Origin: Ruminococcus sp. | GTDB lineage: Bacteria; Bacillota; Clostridia; Oscillospirales; Ruminococcaceae | Direction of reading: 5' to 3' | Length of the DNA: 64,000 bases | Assembly: GCA_017472145.1 (NCBI GenBank) | Contig: JAFUQX010000069.1 | Span: 35,231-99,230 of the forward strand | Part shown: one piece after another, positions 1-8,495 of the stretch | Layout: each line of letters starts with the position of its first letter | Numbering within the stretch: the first letter of the stretch is position 1 | The notes under the pieces: generated by a model | Seen by the model: the letters and a program-made list of their open reading frames with translations, nothing else | The model's database searches: none | Told to the model about the DNA's origin: nothing | Position numbers and translations under genes: made by a program

Positions 1-1
1 A

Positions 2-73
2 AATCTCAATGGCAATCTGACTGTAGTTCTGACTCTGTTCCGTTATGATGACAAGGTATATGAGCAGCAGTAA
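2..73 (+). CDS. C-terminal end of an unidentified protein (partial at window edge)
   Basis: An open frame enters from the window edge and ends at a TAA, giving a short tail that finishes in FRYDDKVYEQQ. It is too short to assign to a family. The next gene starts about 40 bases later on the same strand with no terminator in between, so the two are probably co-transcribed. Frame choice rests only on the absence of stops over 23 codons, so this is tentative. Confidence 0.45.
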   Translation, partial: NLNGNLTVVLTLFRYDDKVYEQQ

Positions 74-114
74 GCAGGCTCATTTGACATGATGAAAGAT
101 GGTGTAATAAAATT

Positions 115-1569
115 ATGATGCGATGGGATCGTATGTGCGCCTGTGCAGTTTCATTTGCCCTTATGGCAGGTCTTTGTGCCTGCGGCGGCGGATCTGAGGA
201 AACGGTGGAGGATACAGAAAAGCTCGTAGCACAGGAAATTATGATCGCAACCGGAAGTGACCGTCCGGCGGCTGAGGATTCTGACGAAGATGAAGCGGAA
301 ACAACAAAAACCACCGCAGTATCTGATGTATCTGTAACCACAGCCGTGTCGGTGAAAACAACGGCTGCTGAAAAAACAACGACTGCGGCTGGTACGACCA
401 AGAAAAGCCAGGCTACTACTACCAAGAAAAACAGCAGCGGCAATACAAACTCAAATTCTGGGAATTCCAACAGCTCAGGAAGCAGCAATTCTGGTTCCGG
501 CTCAAATTCCAATGCAAACAGCGGCGGTTCATCTGATACGGGCCACAGCGGCGGTTCTCAGCAGGAGGCTGTCGTAACGACCCATGTAACGACTGCACCT
601 CCGGAGACTACAACGACAACCACAACTACCACCACTGTCTATGTTGCACCAGAGGATGTGGATAAATATGTTGATTTCGGTGTGATCGAAAACGGTGATG
701 GCTATACCTACGATGGCTATACTCTGAATATCTCCACACCGGGAAGCTATCATCTCAGCGGAACACTGAATGGTATGATCTATGTAAATGTCGGAGCTGA
801 GGATAAGGTGAAGCTTCGTCTCAATGGCGTTGGCATCACCAATACCGGGGCCCCTTGCATTCAGGTTGAAAATGCAGATAAGGTAATTGTGAATGTAGTG
901 GACGGCTCCAGCAACTATCTGGAGTGCTACAGTACCAATGCAGAAGGGGATGCGGCTCTGTACAGTAAGGATGACCTGAAGATCAAGGGCTGCGGCTATC
1001 TGTATGTATTCTGTGACAATGAGCACGGCATCGCCTGCAACAATGACCTGGAAATTGAGGAAACAGAGCTTGTGGTAGATGCGGAAAAGACCGGCATCTC
1101 CTCTCATAAGTCCATTCAGATCAATTCGGGCTATATTACAACAAGCGGGGACAACTGCGGTATCCGAAGCTGGGATTCGATTTATATAACCGGCGGTATA
1201 ATTACAGCCTGCGGCGGCAAAAAGGCTGCTGCAGACCGAGGCGGTATCATCTCTGATACAAATAATTTCTATATCGAGGGCGGTACGGTATTTGCTGTAG
1301 GCATGAACCAGACCCTTCCCGGCGGACAGAATTCAGCGCTGGCTGTATTCCCTGGTATTCTGACCAAGGAAAATACGGTTGGTGTATCCATTGACGGTAT
1401 GTCTCTTGCATCGGCTCTGCCGAACAAGAAATACAACTGTATCCTCATCAGCGATCCGAACCTTTATTCAGGCGGCACATGTGATGTATGGCTGAATGAT
1501 GAGTTCTACGATAACTTCGTGCTGAATGACGGCGTTACGCAGGTTACATTGGATGGCGTAACAGAATAA
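115..1569 (+). CDS. Lipoprotein with Cthe_2159-type carbohydrate-binding beta-helix domain
   Basis: This is an exported lipoprotein: a short basic N-terminus and hydrophobic stretch end in a lipobox (LCAC, Cys at about residue 23). Residues 50-180 form a long low-complexity stalk, first Thr/Lys-rich, then Asn/Ser/Gly-rich, then a run of threonines. From about residue 185 to the end is a repetitive, Gly- and Asn-rich domain with the look of the Cthe_2159 polysaccharide-binding beta-helix family (motifs such as LRLNGVGITN and GIISDTNNFYIEGG). Family members bind acidic polysaccharides such as pectin. The stalk would hold the domain away from the membrane at the cell surface. The start is the first of two adjacent ATG codons; the ribosome site is weak. 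No catalytic residues can be claimed. Confidence 0.75.
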   Translation: MMRWDRMCACAVSFALMAGLCACGGGSEETVEDTEKLVAQEIMIATGSDRPAAEDSDEDEAETTKTTAVSDVSVTTAVSVKTTAAEKTTTAAGTTKKSQATTTKKNSSGNTNSNSGNSNSSGSSNSGSGSNSNANSGGSSDTGHSGGSQQEAVVTTHVTTAPPETTTTTTTTTTVYVAPEDVDKYVDFGVIENGDGYTYDGYTLNISTPGSYHLSGTLNGMIYVNVGAEDKVKLRLNGVGITNTGAPCIQVENADKVIVNVVDGSSNYLECYSTNAEGDAALYSKDDLKIKGCGYLYVFCDNEHGIACNNDLEIEETELVVDAEKTGISSHKSIQINSGYITTSGDNCGIRSWDSIYITGGIITACGGKKAAADRGGIISDTNNFYIEGGTVFAVGMNQTLPGGQNSALAVFPGILTKENTVGVSIDGMSLASALPNKKYNCILISDPNLYSGGTCDVWLNDEFYDNFVLNDGVTQVTLDGVTE

Positions 1570-1597
1570 CTTTTGCTTTTTCCTTTCTCACTCTATT

Positions 1598-1648
1598 AAA
1601 ACGTGTATTTGTAAGGTTTTTGCTTTGCGAATGCACGTTTTATTTTTG
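1598..1648 (+). terminator. Intrinsic terminator after the carbohydrate-binding lipoprotein gene
   Basis: An approximately 18-base-pair stem (AAAACGTGTATTTGTAAG pairing with CTTTGCGAATGCACGTTTT through several G-U pairs, one base bulged) closes a short loop and runs into ATTTTTGT. It separates the lipoprotein gene from the next promoter. Confidence 0.7.
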
Positions 1649-1696
1649 TATTCGCTTTTGAAAACAAAAAATCGGTCTTGCTATTATATAAACCTA

Positions 1697-1724
1697 TTGA
1701 CAAATTCTATAAATGTGGTATAAT
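1697..1724 (+). promoter_or_regulatory. Sigma-A-type promoter of the RHH-protein gene
   Basis: TTGACA and TATAAT are separated by 16 bases, followed about 15 bases later by a purine-rich ribosome site (GAGAGGAGAAAGAAGG). Both hexamers are perfect. It probably also drives clpB. Confidence 0.8.
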
Positions 1725-1757
1725 ATTAAATAAAGAGAGGAGAAAGAAGGTGTACCG

Positions 1758-2420
1758 ATGAAGAAAAGTGTATACAGCGTTGTGCTGATGGACCATGTGG
1801 TGGAAGCGATCGATGCGCTGGCGGCCCGTCAGGGGACGAGCCGTTCCAATCTGATCAATCAGATCCTGGCGGAGCACGTCAGCTGCATGACACCGGAAAA
1901 ACGGATGCAGTCTATTTTTTCGGTGATGGAGGAGCAGATGAACCGGATGTTCCGGATTCAGGTACAGGCTTCGGATGCCATGCTGTCTGTGCAGAGTGCT
2001 CTGCGGTATAAGTACAGGCCGACTCTGCAATATCGTGTGGAGCTGATGCGTGAGCCGTCGGAACATCAGATAGGATGGCTGCGGATCTCCTGCCGCACCC
2101 AGAGCAAGGCCTTGCTGGAGGCCATGGAGGATTTCTTCCGGCTGTGGATTCAGCTGGAGGTGAAGCAGAACCCTGTTTACGGGCAGCTGGGCGGAATGTA
2201 TGAGATCGCACCAGGACGGCTGACACGGGCGCTTCTGCGGACAGGAGAGCAGGATTCAGAGGAAACCGGAAATGCCATCAGTCAATATATTCATCAGTTT
2301 GATGAGCTGATACAGGCCTATTTTTCCAGTATGCAGCAGGGATATCCGGCGGAGCTTCTGGGGCAGAGACTGGCCAGGCGATTTGCAGAGATGAAGCAGT
2401 CGCAGGAGGTCTTGATATAA
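1758..2420 (+). CDS. Ribbon-helix-helix domain protein of unknown function
   Basis: The first 45 residues read as a ribbon-helix-helix DNA-binding fold: a beta strand (SVYSVVLMDHVVEAIDALAA) followed by a helix-turn-helix-like RQGTSRSNLINQILAEHV. The remaining 175 residues are mainly helical, rich in Gln, Arg and Glu, and match nothing I recognise; there is no signal peptide or membrane segment. It probably acts as a small cytoplasmic DNA-binding regulator, possibly of its own operon. It lies 88 bases upstream of clpB on the same strand behind a strong promoter. A link to heat-shock control would be inference from position only. The start is set by a strong ribosome site. Confidence 0.65.
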   Translation: MKKSVYSVVLMDHVVEAIDALAARQGTSRSNLINQILAEHVSCMTPEKRMQSIFSVMEEQMNRMFRIQVQASDAMLSVQSALRYKYRPTLQYRVELMREPSEHQIGWLRISCRTQSKALLEAMEDFFRLWIQLEVKQNPVYGQLGGMYEIAPGRLTRALLRTGEQDSEETGNAISQYIHQFDELIQAYFSSMQQGYPAELLGQRLARRFAEMKQSQEVLI

Positions 2421-2427
2421 GGTGACA

Positions 2428-2459
2428 CCGCACAAAGCCCGACGGCCGGCTCTGTGCGG
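2428..2459 (+). other. Hairpin between the RHH gene and clpB
   Basis: CCGCACA pairs with TGTGCGG, with an inner AGCC/GGCT pairing and a small loop. No T-run follows directly (TATTGCCATAAAA), so it is more likely a partial terminator, processing site or mRNA-stability hairpin than a full terminator. Confidence 0.5.
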
Positions 2460-2508
2460 GTATTGCCATAAAAAACAATGAGAAAAAAGAGTCATGGAGG
2501 GTATTGCG

Positions 2509-5106
2509 ATGAATGCACAGAAATTAACAGAAAAATCAATGGAAGCCATCCGCAGTGCAAACCAGATTGCGGTGGAGTATAATCACACAATGATCGGGCA
2601 GGTGCATCTGATGGATGCGCTGCTGGGACAGGACGGCGGTCTGATTCCTCAGCTTTTCCAGAAGATGCAGGTGGAAACGGAAAAGATTCGTCAGATGCTG
2701 CACCAGAAGCTGAAGGCTATGCCATACAGCACAGGCGGCAGCCGTCCGGCAGACAGCGTCTATGTAGCTCAGGACGTGGATCAGGCCTTGAATGAGGCCG
2801 AGAAGCAGGCGGAGCGCATGAAGGATGAATATGTATCCGTAGAGCATCTCATGCTGGGTCTGTTTGAATGTGCCAATAAGGATCTGAGCGAGGTTCTCCG
2901 GACTTTTCATCTGACAAAGGAGGAATTCCTGAAGGCCCTTATGGCTGTGCGGGGCAATCAGCGTGTGACTGGGCAGAATCCGGAGGAGACCTATGACGTG
3001 CTGGCGAAATATGGCCAGGATCTGGTAGAGCTGGCCAGAAAGAACAAGCTGGACCCGGTGATCGGACGGGATAATGAGATCCGGAATGTAATCCGTATTC
3101 TGTCCCGAAAGACGAAGAATAATCCGGTGCTCATCGGTGAACCGGGTGTCGGCAAGACCGCCATTGCAGAGGGACTTGCGCTGAGAATCGTCCGGGGCGA
3201 TGTGCCGGATAATCTGAAGGATCGGAAGCTTTTTTCTCTGGATATGGGTGCGCTGGTGGCCGGCGCAAAGTTCCGGGGGGAGTTTGAGGAACGTCTGAAG
3301 GCTGTTCTCAATGAGGTGAAGAAAAGCGAGGGCGGCATTATCCTCTTTATTGACGAGCTGCATACCATTGTGGGTGCAGGCAAGTCGGATGGTGCAATGG
3401 ATGCCGGAAATCTCCTGAAACCCATGCTGGCCAGGGGCGAGCTGCATTGCATCGGTGCAACGACTCTGAATGAGTATCGACAGTATATCGAAAAGGACGC
3501 CGCTCTGGAACGCCGCTTCCAGCCGGTACTGGTAGATGAGCCTACCGTAGAGGATGCCATTTCCATTCTGCGCGGACTGAAGGAGCGATATGAGGTATTC
3601 CACGGTGTGAAAATCCAGGATCAGGCGCTGATTGCGGCGGTTACGCTGTCAGACCGGTATATTTCTGACCGATTCCTGCCGGATAAGGCCATTGACCTGG
3701 TGGATGAGGCCTGTGCATTGATCCGTACAGAAATGGATTCCATGCCCACAGAGCTGGACGAAATCCAGCGGAAGATCATTCAGCATGAAATCGAGGAGGC
3801 CGCCCTGAAGAAGGAGGAGAGCCAGCTGTCTCAGGAGCATCTGAAGGAGGTGCAGCGTGAGCTTTCCGAAATGCGGGAGCAGTTCCATGAGATGAAGGCC
3901 CGATGGGAAAATGAAAAGTCCGGCATTTCCAAGGTGCAGAAGCTGAGAGAGGAGCTGGAGGCTCTGGGCGGTGAGATCGAGCGTGCGGAGCGTGAGTATG
4001 ACCTTGACCGTGCAGCAGAGCTGAAATACGGCCGCCTGCCTCAGTTGAAAAAGCAGCTGGCGGAGGAGGAGGAAAAGGCAGAACGCCAGAAGACTGAACG
4101 CAGCCTTCTCCGTGATAAGGTGACCGAGGAGGAGATCGCCCGGATCGTGGGACGGTGGACTGGTATCCCTGTAGCCAAGCTCATGGAGGGCGAACGAGAA
4201 AAGCTGCTGCATATGGAGGAGATCCTCCATCGCCGTGTGATCGGCCAGGAGGAGGCTGTAGAGAAGGTCAGCGATGCCATCCTGCGCTCCCGTGCAGGCA
4301 TTCAGGATCCGAATCGTCCATTGGGGTCGTTCCTGTTCCTTGGCCCGACGGGTGTGGGCAAAACAGAGCTTGCAAAGGCTCTGGCCGAGGCGCTCTTTGA
4401 TGACGAGTCCAGCATTGTCCGGATCGATATGAGTGAGTATATGGAGAAATTCAGTGTAAGCCGTCTCATCGGAGCACCTCCCGGATATGTAGGCTATGAG
4501 GAGGGCGGTCAGCTGACAGAGGCGGTACGCCGGAAGCCCTATTCTGTAGTTCTGCTGGATGAGGTGGAAAAGGCCCATCCGGATGTGTTCAACATTCTGC
4601 TTCAGGTACTGGATGACGGACGTATTACCGACTCTCAGGGGCGGACGGTGGACTTTAAGAATACCATCATTATTCTCACCTCCAATCTTGGCTCGTCCTA
4701 TATTCTGGAGGGGCTTGGAGAGGATGGACAGATTTCTGATGCAGCCCGCAGTCAGGTGGATATGCTTTTGAAGAAGTCCTTCCGGCCGGAATTCCTCAAT
4801 CGTCTGGATGAGATCGTATTCTACAAGCCCCTCACAAGGACAGAGATCTACCGTATCGTGGAGCTGATGCTGGAGGGACTGCGCAGACGTCTGGCCGACC
4901 GTCAGCTGGGACTTGAGATAACAGATGCTGCAAAGGATTTTATTGTAGCGCAGGGCTATGATGTGAATTACGGTGCACGTCCTCTGAAGCGGTTTATCCA
5001 GCAGAAGCTGGAGACTTTGGCGGCCCGGATGATCATTGCGGAAGATCCTGCACCAGGTACTGTGATTCGCGTGGATTTTGATGGAAGAGGCCTGATTGCA
5101 CGCTGA
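2509..5106 (+). CDS. clpB: ATP-dependent chaperone ClpB
   Basis: ClpB is the hexameric AAA+ disaggregase that, with DnaK, pulls polypeptides out of aggregates in the cytoplasm. The 865-residue product has the full layout: an N-terminal Clp repeat domain (residues 1-145), a first AAA+ module with Walker A GEPGVGKT near residue 210, a long Glu/Lys-rich coiled-coil middle domain (about 400-520) that separates ClpB from ClpC/ClpA, and a second AAA+ module with GPTGVGKT near residue 612 and a C-terminal D2-small domain. The pore motif [12 protein letters not shown] appears as [12 protein letters not shown]. The longer ATG five codons upstream is rejected because its codons form the GGAGGG ribosome site of this start. 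No CIRCE-like repeat or CtsR operator was seen upstream, which is unusual for a Firmicutes clpB. Confidence 0.97.
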   Translation: MNAQKLTEKSMEAIRSANQIAVEYNHTMIGQVHLMDALLGQDGGLIPQLFQKMQVETEKIRQMLHQKLKAMPYSTGGSRPADSVYVAQDVDQALNEAEKQAERMKDEYVSVEHLMLGLFECANKDLSEVLRTFHLTKEEFLKALMAVRGNQRVTGQNPEETYDVLAKYGQDLVELARKNKLDPVIGRDNEIRNVIRILSRKTKNNPVLIGEPGVGKTAIAEGLALRIVRGDVPDNLKDRKLFSLDMGALVAGAKFRGEFEERLKAVLNEVKKSEGGIILFIDELHTIVGAGKSDGAMDAGNLLKPMLARGELHCIGATTLNEYRQYIEKDAALERRFQPVLVDEPTVEDAISILRGLKERYEVFHGVKIQDQALIAAVTLSDRYISDRFLPDKAIDLVDEACALIRTEMDSMPTELDEIQRKIIQHEIEEAALKKEESQLSQEHLKEVQRELSEMREQFHEMKARWENEKSGISKVQKLREELEALGGEIERAEREYDLDRAAELKYGRLPQLKKQLAEEEEKAERQKTERSLLRDKVTEEEIARIVGRWTGIPVAKLMEGEREKLLHMEEILHRRVIGQEEAVEKVSDAILRSRAGIQDPNRPLGSFLFLGPTGVGKTELAKALAEALFDDESSIVRIDMSEYMEKFSVSRLIGAPPGYVGYEEGGQLTEAVRRKPYSVVLLDEVEKAHPDVFNILLQVLDDGRITDSQGRTVDFKNTIIILTSNLGSSYILEGLGEDGQISDAARSQVDMLLKKSFRPEFLNRLDEIVFYKPLTRTEIYRIVELMLEGLRRRLADRQLGLEITDAAKDFIVAQGYDVNYGARPLKRFIQQKLETLAARMIIAEDPAPGTVIRVDFDGRGLIAR

Positions 5107-5192
5107 CAGGCCAAAATCAAAGTAGTTTTGAATAAAAAATCGATGAAAAAAGGGCGATATTCCGTGCAAACGTTCAGTTTTCTCCGAAAATC

Positions 5193-5221
5193 TTGACAAA
5201 TGAAATAGAATAGTATATAAT
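5193..5221 (+). promoter_or_regulatory. Sigma-A-type promoter of the HU operon
   Basis: TTGACA, 17 bases, TATAAT, with the ribosome site TTTGGAGG about 20 bases beyond. Both hexamers are perfect, as expected for a very highly expressed nucleoid protein. Confidence 0.85.
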
Positions 5222-5253
5222 GCCAGTAGACTATTTTTTTGGAGGAACTCAAG

Positions 5254-5532
5254 ATGACAAAAGCAGATCTGATTCAGAAGATACAGGAAAAGAATAGCTG
5301 CACCAAGAAGGTTGCAGAGAGTGCTGTAAACAGCGTATTTGCTGTAATCACAGAGGCTCTGACCGCTGGTGACAAGGTTACCGTATCCGGCTTCGGTTCT
5401 TTCGAGGTTCGTGACCGCAATGCCAAGGAGTGCAAGAATCCGAGAACAGGTGAGACCATCCAGGTTCCGGCTTCCAAGGCTCCGGTATTCAAGGCCAGCA
5501 AGAATCTGAAGGAAGCTGTAAATCAGGACTAA
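5254..5532 (+). CDS. hup: DNA-binding protein HU
   Basis: HU is the small dimeric histone-like protein that bends DNA non-specifically and compacts the nucleoid. The 92-residue product is of normal length and carries the family hallmarks: N-terminal MTKADLIQKI, the saddle motif GFGSFEVRDR, the DNA-arm tip with KNPRTGE (proline intercalates into the minor groove) and the C-terminal PVFKASKNLK. The ATG was chosen over an upstream in-frame TTG because that TTG overlaps the GGAGG ribosome site. It is followed after only 19 bases by a Lys/Ala-rich DUF6465 protein, so the two are co-expressed. Confidence 0.97.
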   Translation: MTKADLIQKIQEKNSCTKKVAESAVNSVFAVITEALTAGDKVTVSGFGSFEVRDRNAKECKNPRTGETIQVPASKAPVFKASKNLKEAVNQD

Positions 5533-5551
5533 TTTGAAGGAGGAAAAACAA

Positions 5552-5893
5552 ATGGCTGCTGCAAAGAAGAAGGCTGCAACTGCTGCTGTTGAAGAAAAGG
5601 CCGCAGAGACCAAGGCTGTAGAGACTAAGGCTGTAGAAACCAAGGCTGCAAAGACTCCGGCTGCTGAGAAGAAGGCTGCTCCCAAGAGAGTGTGCAAGAA
5701 GGTAAGCATTGAGCTTCAGTACGGCGAAAAGTGCGTGGATGTTGCTTCTCTGGAAGGTCTGGCTGTTGCTGCTTGGGCAGAGGCTACCGGCAAGGCCAAG
5801 ACTGCTGCTAAGAGCATCAATCTGTATGTAAAGCCGGAGGAAAACGCTCTGTACTATGTAATTGAGGGCGAGTCCGGTAAGGTTGAGCTGTAA
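5552..5893 (+). CDS. DUF6465 family protein with Lys/Ala-rich tail
   Basis: The 113-residue product has two parts. Residues 1-50 are a low-complexity tail of Lys, Ala, Glu and Thr with repeats of the type ETKAVETKAVETKAA, resembling the tails of histone H1-like proteins. Residues 52-113 form a compact domain ending YVKPEENALYYVIEG.. that matches the DUF6465 family of Clostridia, whose function is not established. Co-transcription with HU and the basic tail suggest a nucleoid-associated or nucleic-acid-binding role, but this is inference. The ATG sits seven bases after a perfect AAGGAGG; an upstream TTG is rejected. Confidence 0.8.
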   Translation: MAAAKKKAATAAVEEKAAETKAVETKAVETKAAKTPAAEKKAAPKRVCKKVSIELQYGEKCVDVASLEGLAVAAWAEATGKAKTAAKSINLYVKPEENALYYVIEGESGKVEL

Positions 5894-5915
5894 TTCATCC
5901 CTTTTGTAAAAAAAG

Positions 5916-5955
5916 AACACGGTATCATTGCCAAGCGCAGTGATGCCGTGTTTTT
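5916..5955 (+). terminator. Intrinsic terminator of the HU operon
   Basis: AACACGGTATCAT pairs with GTGATGCCGTGTT (13 pairs with G-U wobbles) and is followed by a T-run. It lies 22 bases after the DUF6465 stop codon. Confidence 0.85.
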
Positions 5956-5970
5956 CGTATGCTGGAAGAA

Positions 5971-6012
5971 ATGCAAAGAGCGGGCTCATCAGACGAGTCC
6001 GCTCTTTGCATT
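5971..6012. terminator. Convergent hairpin between the HU operon and the anti-sigma gene
   Basis: A nearly perfect 17-18 base-pair stem (ATGCAAAGAGCGG ... CCGCTCTTTGCAT) around a six-base loop. T-rich sequence follows on the minus-strand reading (ATTTCTT) and weakly on the plus strand, so it can stop the minus-strand sigma/anti-sigma transcript and back up the HU terminator. Confidence 0.7.
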
Positions 6013-6053
6013 AGAGAATTTTTATTAAGAATGTGAGTATGAAAGCATGGGGA

Positions 6054-7847
6054 TCATTCGGCCTGATAGATGACCTCGCCGCCGAATTTGATCTGGTACA
6101 GATCTTCCGGCCAGATATAGGTATCATACATGGAGCAGGCTCTGATGCGGCCGTCTCCGAATATGTGAATATCAGTCGTCAGCGGATATTCAAGTCCGTC
6201 CTTTGTTACAACAGAAAAGTTCAGATCGCCGCCAATACCAGAGAAGGGTTCGTCTGCATTGTAAATATTGTATTTTTTCAGATATTCTTCAAGAAAATCC
6301 GGCATTTCATTGGTATCCCATTCCAGCATCAGGCTTTCATTGGAATGAGTCAGCTGGATCTCCACTCCATTTTCAGTGGTAAAGGTGTCAGTCTCAGATT
6401 CATCGTCCATTTCCCCTGTGATATCGCCCAGGGGAATGCTGAAGCTGATCTCGCCGTCAAACTGACCAGTCGGATCATCCTCTGAGTTGAGTGTAAGCTC
6501 CAGTGTTGGCTTCTTCAGATTCCGCAGGGTCATCTGTATCTCCTGATAGATGCAGGACTGGGGAAGTAGGCCGTCGTCATTATATGTTATTACGTCAAAG
6601 TGATCATCATAATATGAAGTTCCGCCACTCGTTTTGTCATCTGCTGTGTTTGTATAGAACAGATTTGTTGAACCGAAGGAAAGATAACTGATCTCGCTGA
6701 AGCCCTCTTCGATTCCGGTCATCTGCTGGAAGGCATTGGTGAACATGGAGTCAGGCTCTCCTGCTTCATCGCCTGTGACAATATAGCCGTTCTGCGGTGT
6801 ATAACGCAGGAGCACTTTTACAACGTAACCGTCCTTGCGCATGCCTACTACCTCGCCGTCCAGAAGGGTCATGGAATCCTGAACGACCGCATCGGGAATC
6901 TCCTCATAGAGATTCAGATCCAGCGGCTGGGGAAGGCTTTCCTTATCCAGCACCTCATCCGTCAGATCGATGTTGATAACCATGCTTCCTTCTGCGAATA
7001 CATCTTCTCTGCGGTAGCGATATCCGCCGCATTCTGCATATTCCGCATCGATCTGCTGGAGCTGCTCTTCCGTAAAGGCCTTGCCCTGGCTGATTTCTGC
7101 TCCGGTAAAGCCCATGAGATTCTTCAGACCCAGATCGGAGATATGCTCACTGTCCTTGTGTACGATTCCGTCAAAGGCAAAGTGGAAGCTATTTGTTTCC
7201 ACAGGTGCTGTATAGGTACTGATTGTGTATAGATAGTACAGATTCTGACTGTCTGACAGGGACAGGCAGATTTCGGGAGAGAAGCTGATGCAGTTATACA
7301 GAGAAGAAACGCTGCTCTGACTGAATTGTGTATCCAATATAGATGTCTCTGTGTCCTCCCAAGTAAAATGCATCAGGAGCTTCACCTTTCCGTCCTCCAG
7401 CTGCATCTTCACATCTTCAAGATCCAGCTTATCCATTTGATCCTGAACGGAGTAGCTTTCAACCTCTGTAAACTGATTGGGATCGATCGGGTCTGCTATT
7501 GGCAGAGAATAGTCCAGCTCATTTTCCGGATCTGCAAGCATGGTAGACTGGATGTTTTCCCTGTTTGTTTCTTTCGGGCCGGGTGCACCCGCATTGGATA
7601 CGGCATAGGTTCCGACACCGCCGGCCAGAAGGGCGGCGGCAACACCAAAGCCCAGAATGATGCGCTTGATGGAGGGCTTCTTTTCTTCATTGATCTCGAT
7701 GGTTTCCTGAGATGTGATGCGTGAGATTACTTTTTTCTGCACATTGCGGTAGGAAATCTCATCCTTGGTATAGAGCGGCGGAAGCTGTTCCTTGGGCAGA
7801 TCCAGCTGGGAGAACAGCTCAAATAAGTTCCATCTCTTCATATCCAT
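6054..7847 (-). CDS. Membrane anti-sigma-type protein partnered with an ECF sigma factor
   Basis: The 597-residue product starts with about 60 cytoplasmic residues (MKRWNLFELF..., probable sigma-binding segment), has one membrane helix (about 63-84, IILGFGVAAALLAGGVGTYAV) and a large extracytoplasmic part of about 510 residues, acidic and beta-rich, of the kind seen in DUF4179-like regulators. The gene overlaps the 3' end of the ECF sigma gene by 29 bases, the standard arrangement for a sigma/anti-sigma pair, so the cytoplasmic domain probably holds the sigma factor until the outer domain senses a signal. The N-terminal domain lacks an obvious zinc-anti-sigma HxxxCxxC motif. The inducing signal is unknown. 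A second in-frame ATG two codons downstream is an equally good start. Confidence 0.65.
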   Translation of the reverse strand: MDMKRWNLFELFSQLDLPKEQLPPLYTKDEISYRNVQKKVISRITSQETIEINEEKKPSIKRIILGFGVAAALLAGGVGTYAVSNAGAPGPKETNRENIQSTMLADPENELDYSLPIADPIDPNQFTEVESYSVQDQMDKLDLEDVKMQLEDGKVKLLMHFTWEDTETSILDTQFSQSSVSSLYNCISFSPEICLSLSDSQNLYYLYTISTYTAPVETNSFHFAFDGIVHKDSEHISDLGLKNLMGFTGAEISQGKAFTEEQLQQIDAEYAECGGYRYRREDVFAEGSMVINIDLTDEVLDKESLPQPLDLNLYEEIPDAVVQDSMTLLDGEVVGMRKDGYVVKVLLRYTPQNGYIVTGDEAGEPDSMFTNAFQQMTGIEEGFSEISYLSFGSTNLFYTNTADDKTSGGTSYYDDHFDVITYNDDGLLPQSCIYQEIQMTLRNLKKPTLELTLNSEDDPTGQFDGEISFSIPLGDITGEMDDESETDTFTTENGVEIQLTHSNESLMLEWDTNEMPDFLEEYLKKYNIYNADEPFSGIGGDLNFSVVTKDGLEYPLTTDIHIFGDGRIRACSMYDTYIWPEDLYQIKFGGEVIYQAE

Positions 7848-8379
7848 ATCCCCTTTCTATCAGCATTTGTTTGAGCCGCTTCCGGCTCCGGCTGAGTTTG
7901 GTTTTGATTGTGGACAGGTTCATATCCATCTCCTGCGCCACCTCGCTGACGGTCTGCTGGTAATAGTAGTAGCGAATCATGATTTCCCGTTCCTTGTCCG
8001 GAAGCTCCTCCAGAAGCGCTTTCAGAAGCCTTGCCAGCTCCTGCTGGTCAGCTTCCTCCTCGACATTTTCGTCTGATGCGATCACCACGTCCTCCAGAGT
8101 CTCCGTGATGACGATATTTTTTCTCATGTAGTTGCAGGCCTTGGATTTTGCAATAGACGCCAGATATCCGCTGAGGTATTCACTGCGGATCTGCTCTGCA
8201 TGCTCCCATAAAGAGTGGAATACATCGGCGGTCAGCTCCTCCAGGTCCTCGTGAGAGACATAGCCTCGCAGCGTGTTGCGGATAATGGTGCTGACATAAG
8301 GTGTGTACATTTCAATGCATCGTTCCAGTGCTGTTATGTTTTTCTTTTTCAGCTGATGAATCAGCTTGCTCTCTTTCAT
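7819..8379 (-). CDS. RNA polymerase sigma factor, ECF type
   Basis: The 186-residue protein has only the sigma-2 and sigma-4 regions that define ECF factors. Region 2 includes YVSHEDLEELTADVFHSLWEHA and SYLASIAKSKACNYMRKN; region 4 has the helix-turn-helix QQTVSEVAQEMDMNLSTIKTKLSRSRKRLKQ. A short acidic linker (EENVEEEADQQ) joins them. It directs RNA polymerase to a small regulon, normally including its own promoter. The start follows GGAAAGGAGT at proper distance. The downstream overlapping membrane gene is its likely anti-sigma factor. Confidence 0.9.
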   Translation of the reverse strand: MKESKLIHQLKKKNITALERCIEMYTPYVSTIIRNTLRGYVSHEDLEELTADVFHSLWEHAEQIRSEYLSGYLASIAKSKACNYMRKNIVITETLEDVVIASDENVEEEADQQELARLLKALLEELPDKEREIMIRYYYYQQTVSEVAQEMDMNLSTIKTKLSRSRKRLKQMLIERGYGYEEMELI

Positions 8380-8454
8380 ACTGCATGACTCCTTTCCGTA
8401 AAACGGCCGTCACTTATATAGACGCACGCTTTTCCGATTTGGTTTCACTCAGAG

Positions 8455-8489
8455 TGAAAAAAATCTGCTGCTTTTTTCAGGCAGCAGAT
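8455..8489 (-). terminator. Intrinsic terminator of the minus-strand operon 8.5-10.5 kb
   Basis: Read on the minus strand, ATCTGCTGC pairs with GCAGCAGAT around a nine-base loop and is followed by eight T residues. It sits just past the stop of the small membrane protein and before the sigma-factor gene, so the latter needs its own promoter. Confidence 0.85.
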
Positions 8490-8495
8490 CTTTCT

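Noticed and set aside
2494-2508. Upstream ATG as clpB start
   Set aside because: The codons ATG GAG GGT form the ribosome site of the next ATG, after which the canonical [10 protein letters not shown] begins.
3649-5709. A 686-residue minus-strand open frame across clpB and the HU operon
   Set aside because: It is the antisense shadow of clpB and hup, with no ribosome site, a composition rich in Leu, His and Cys, and no family resemblance.
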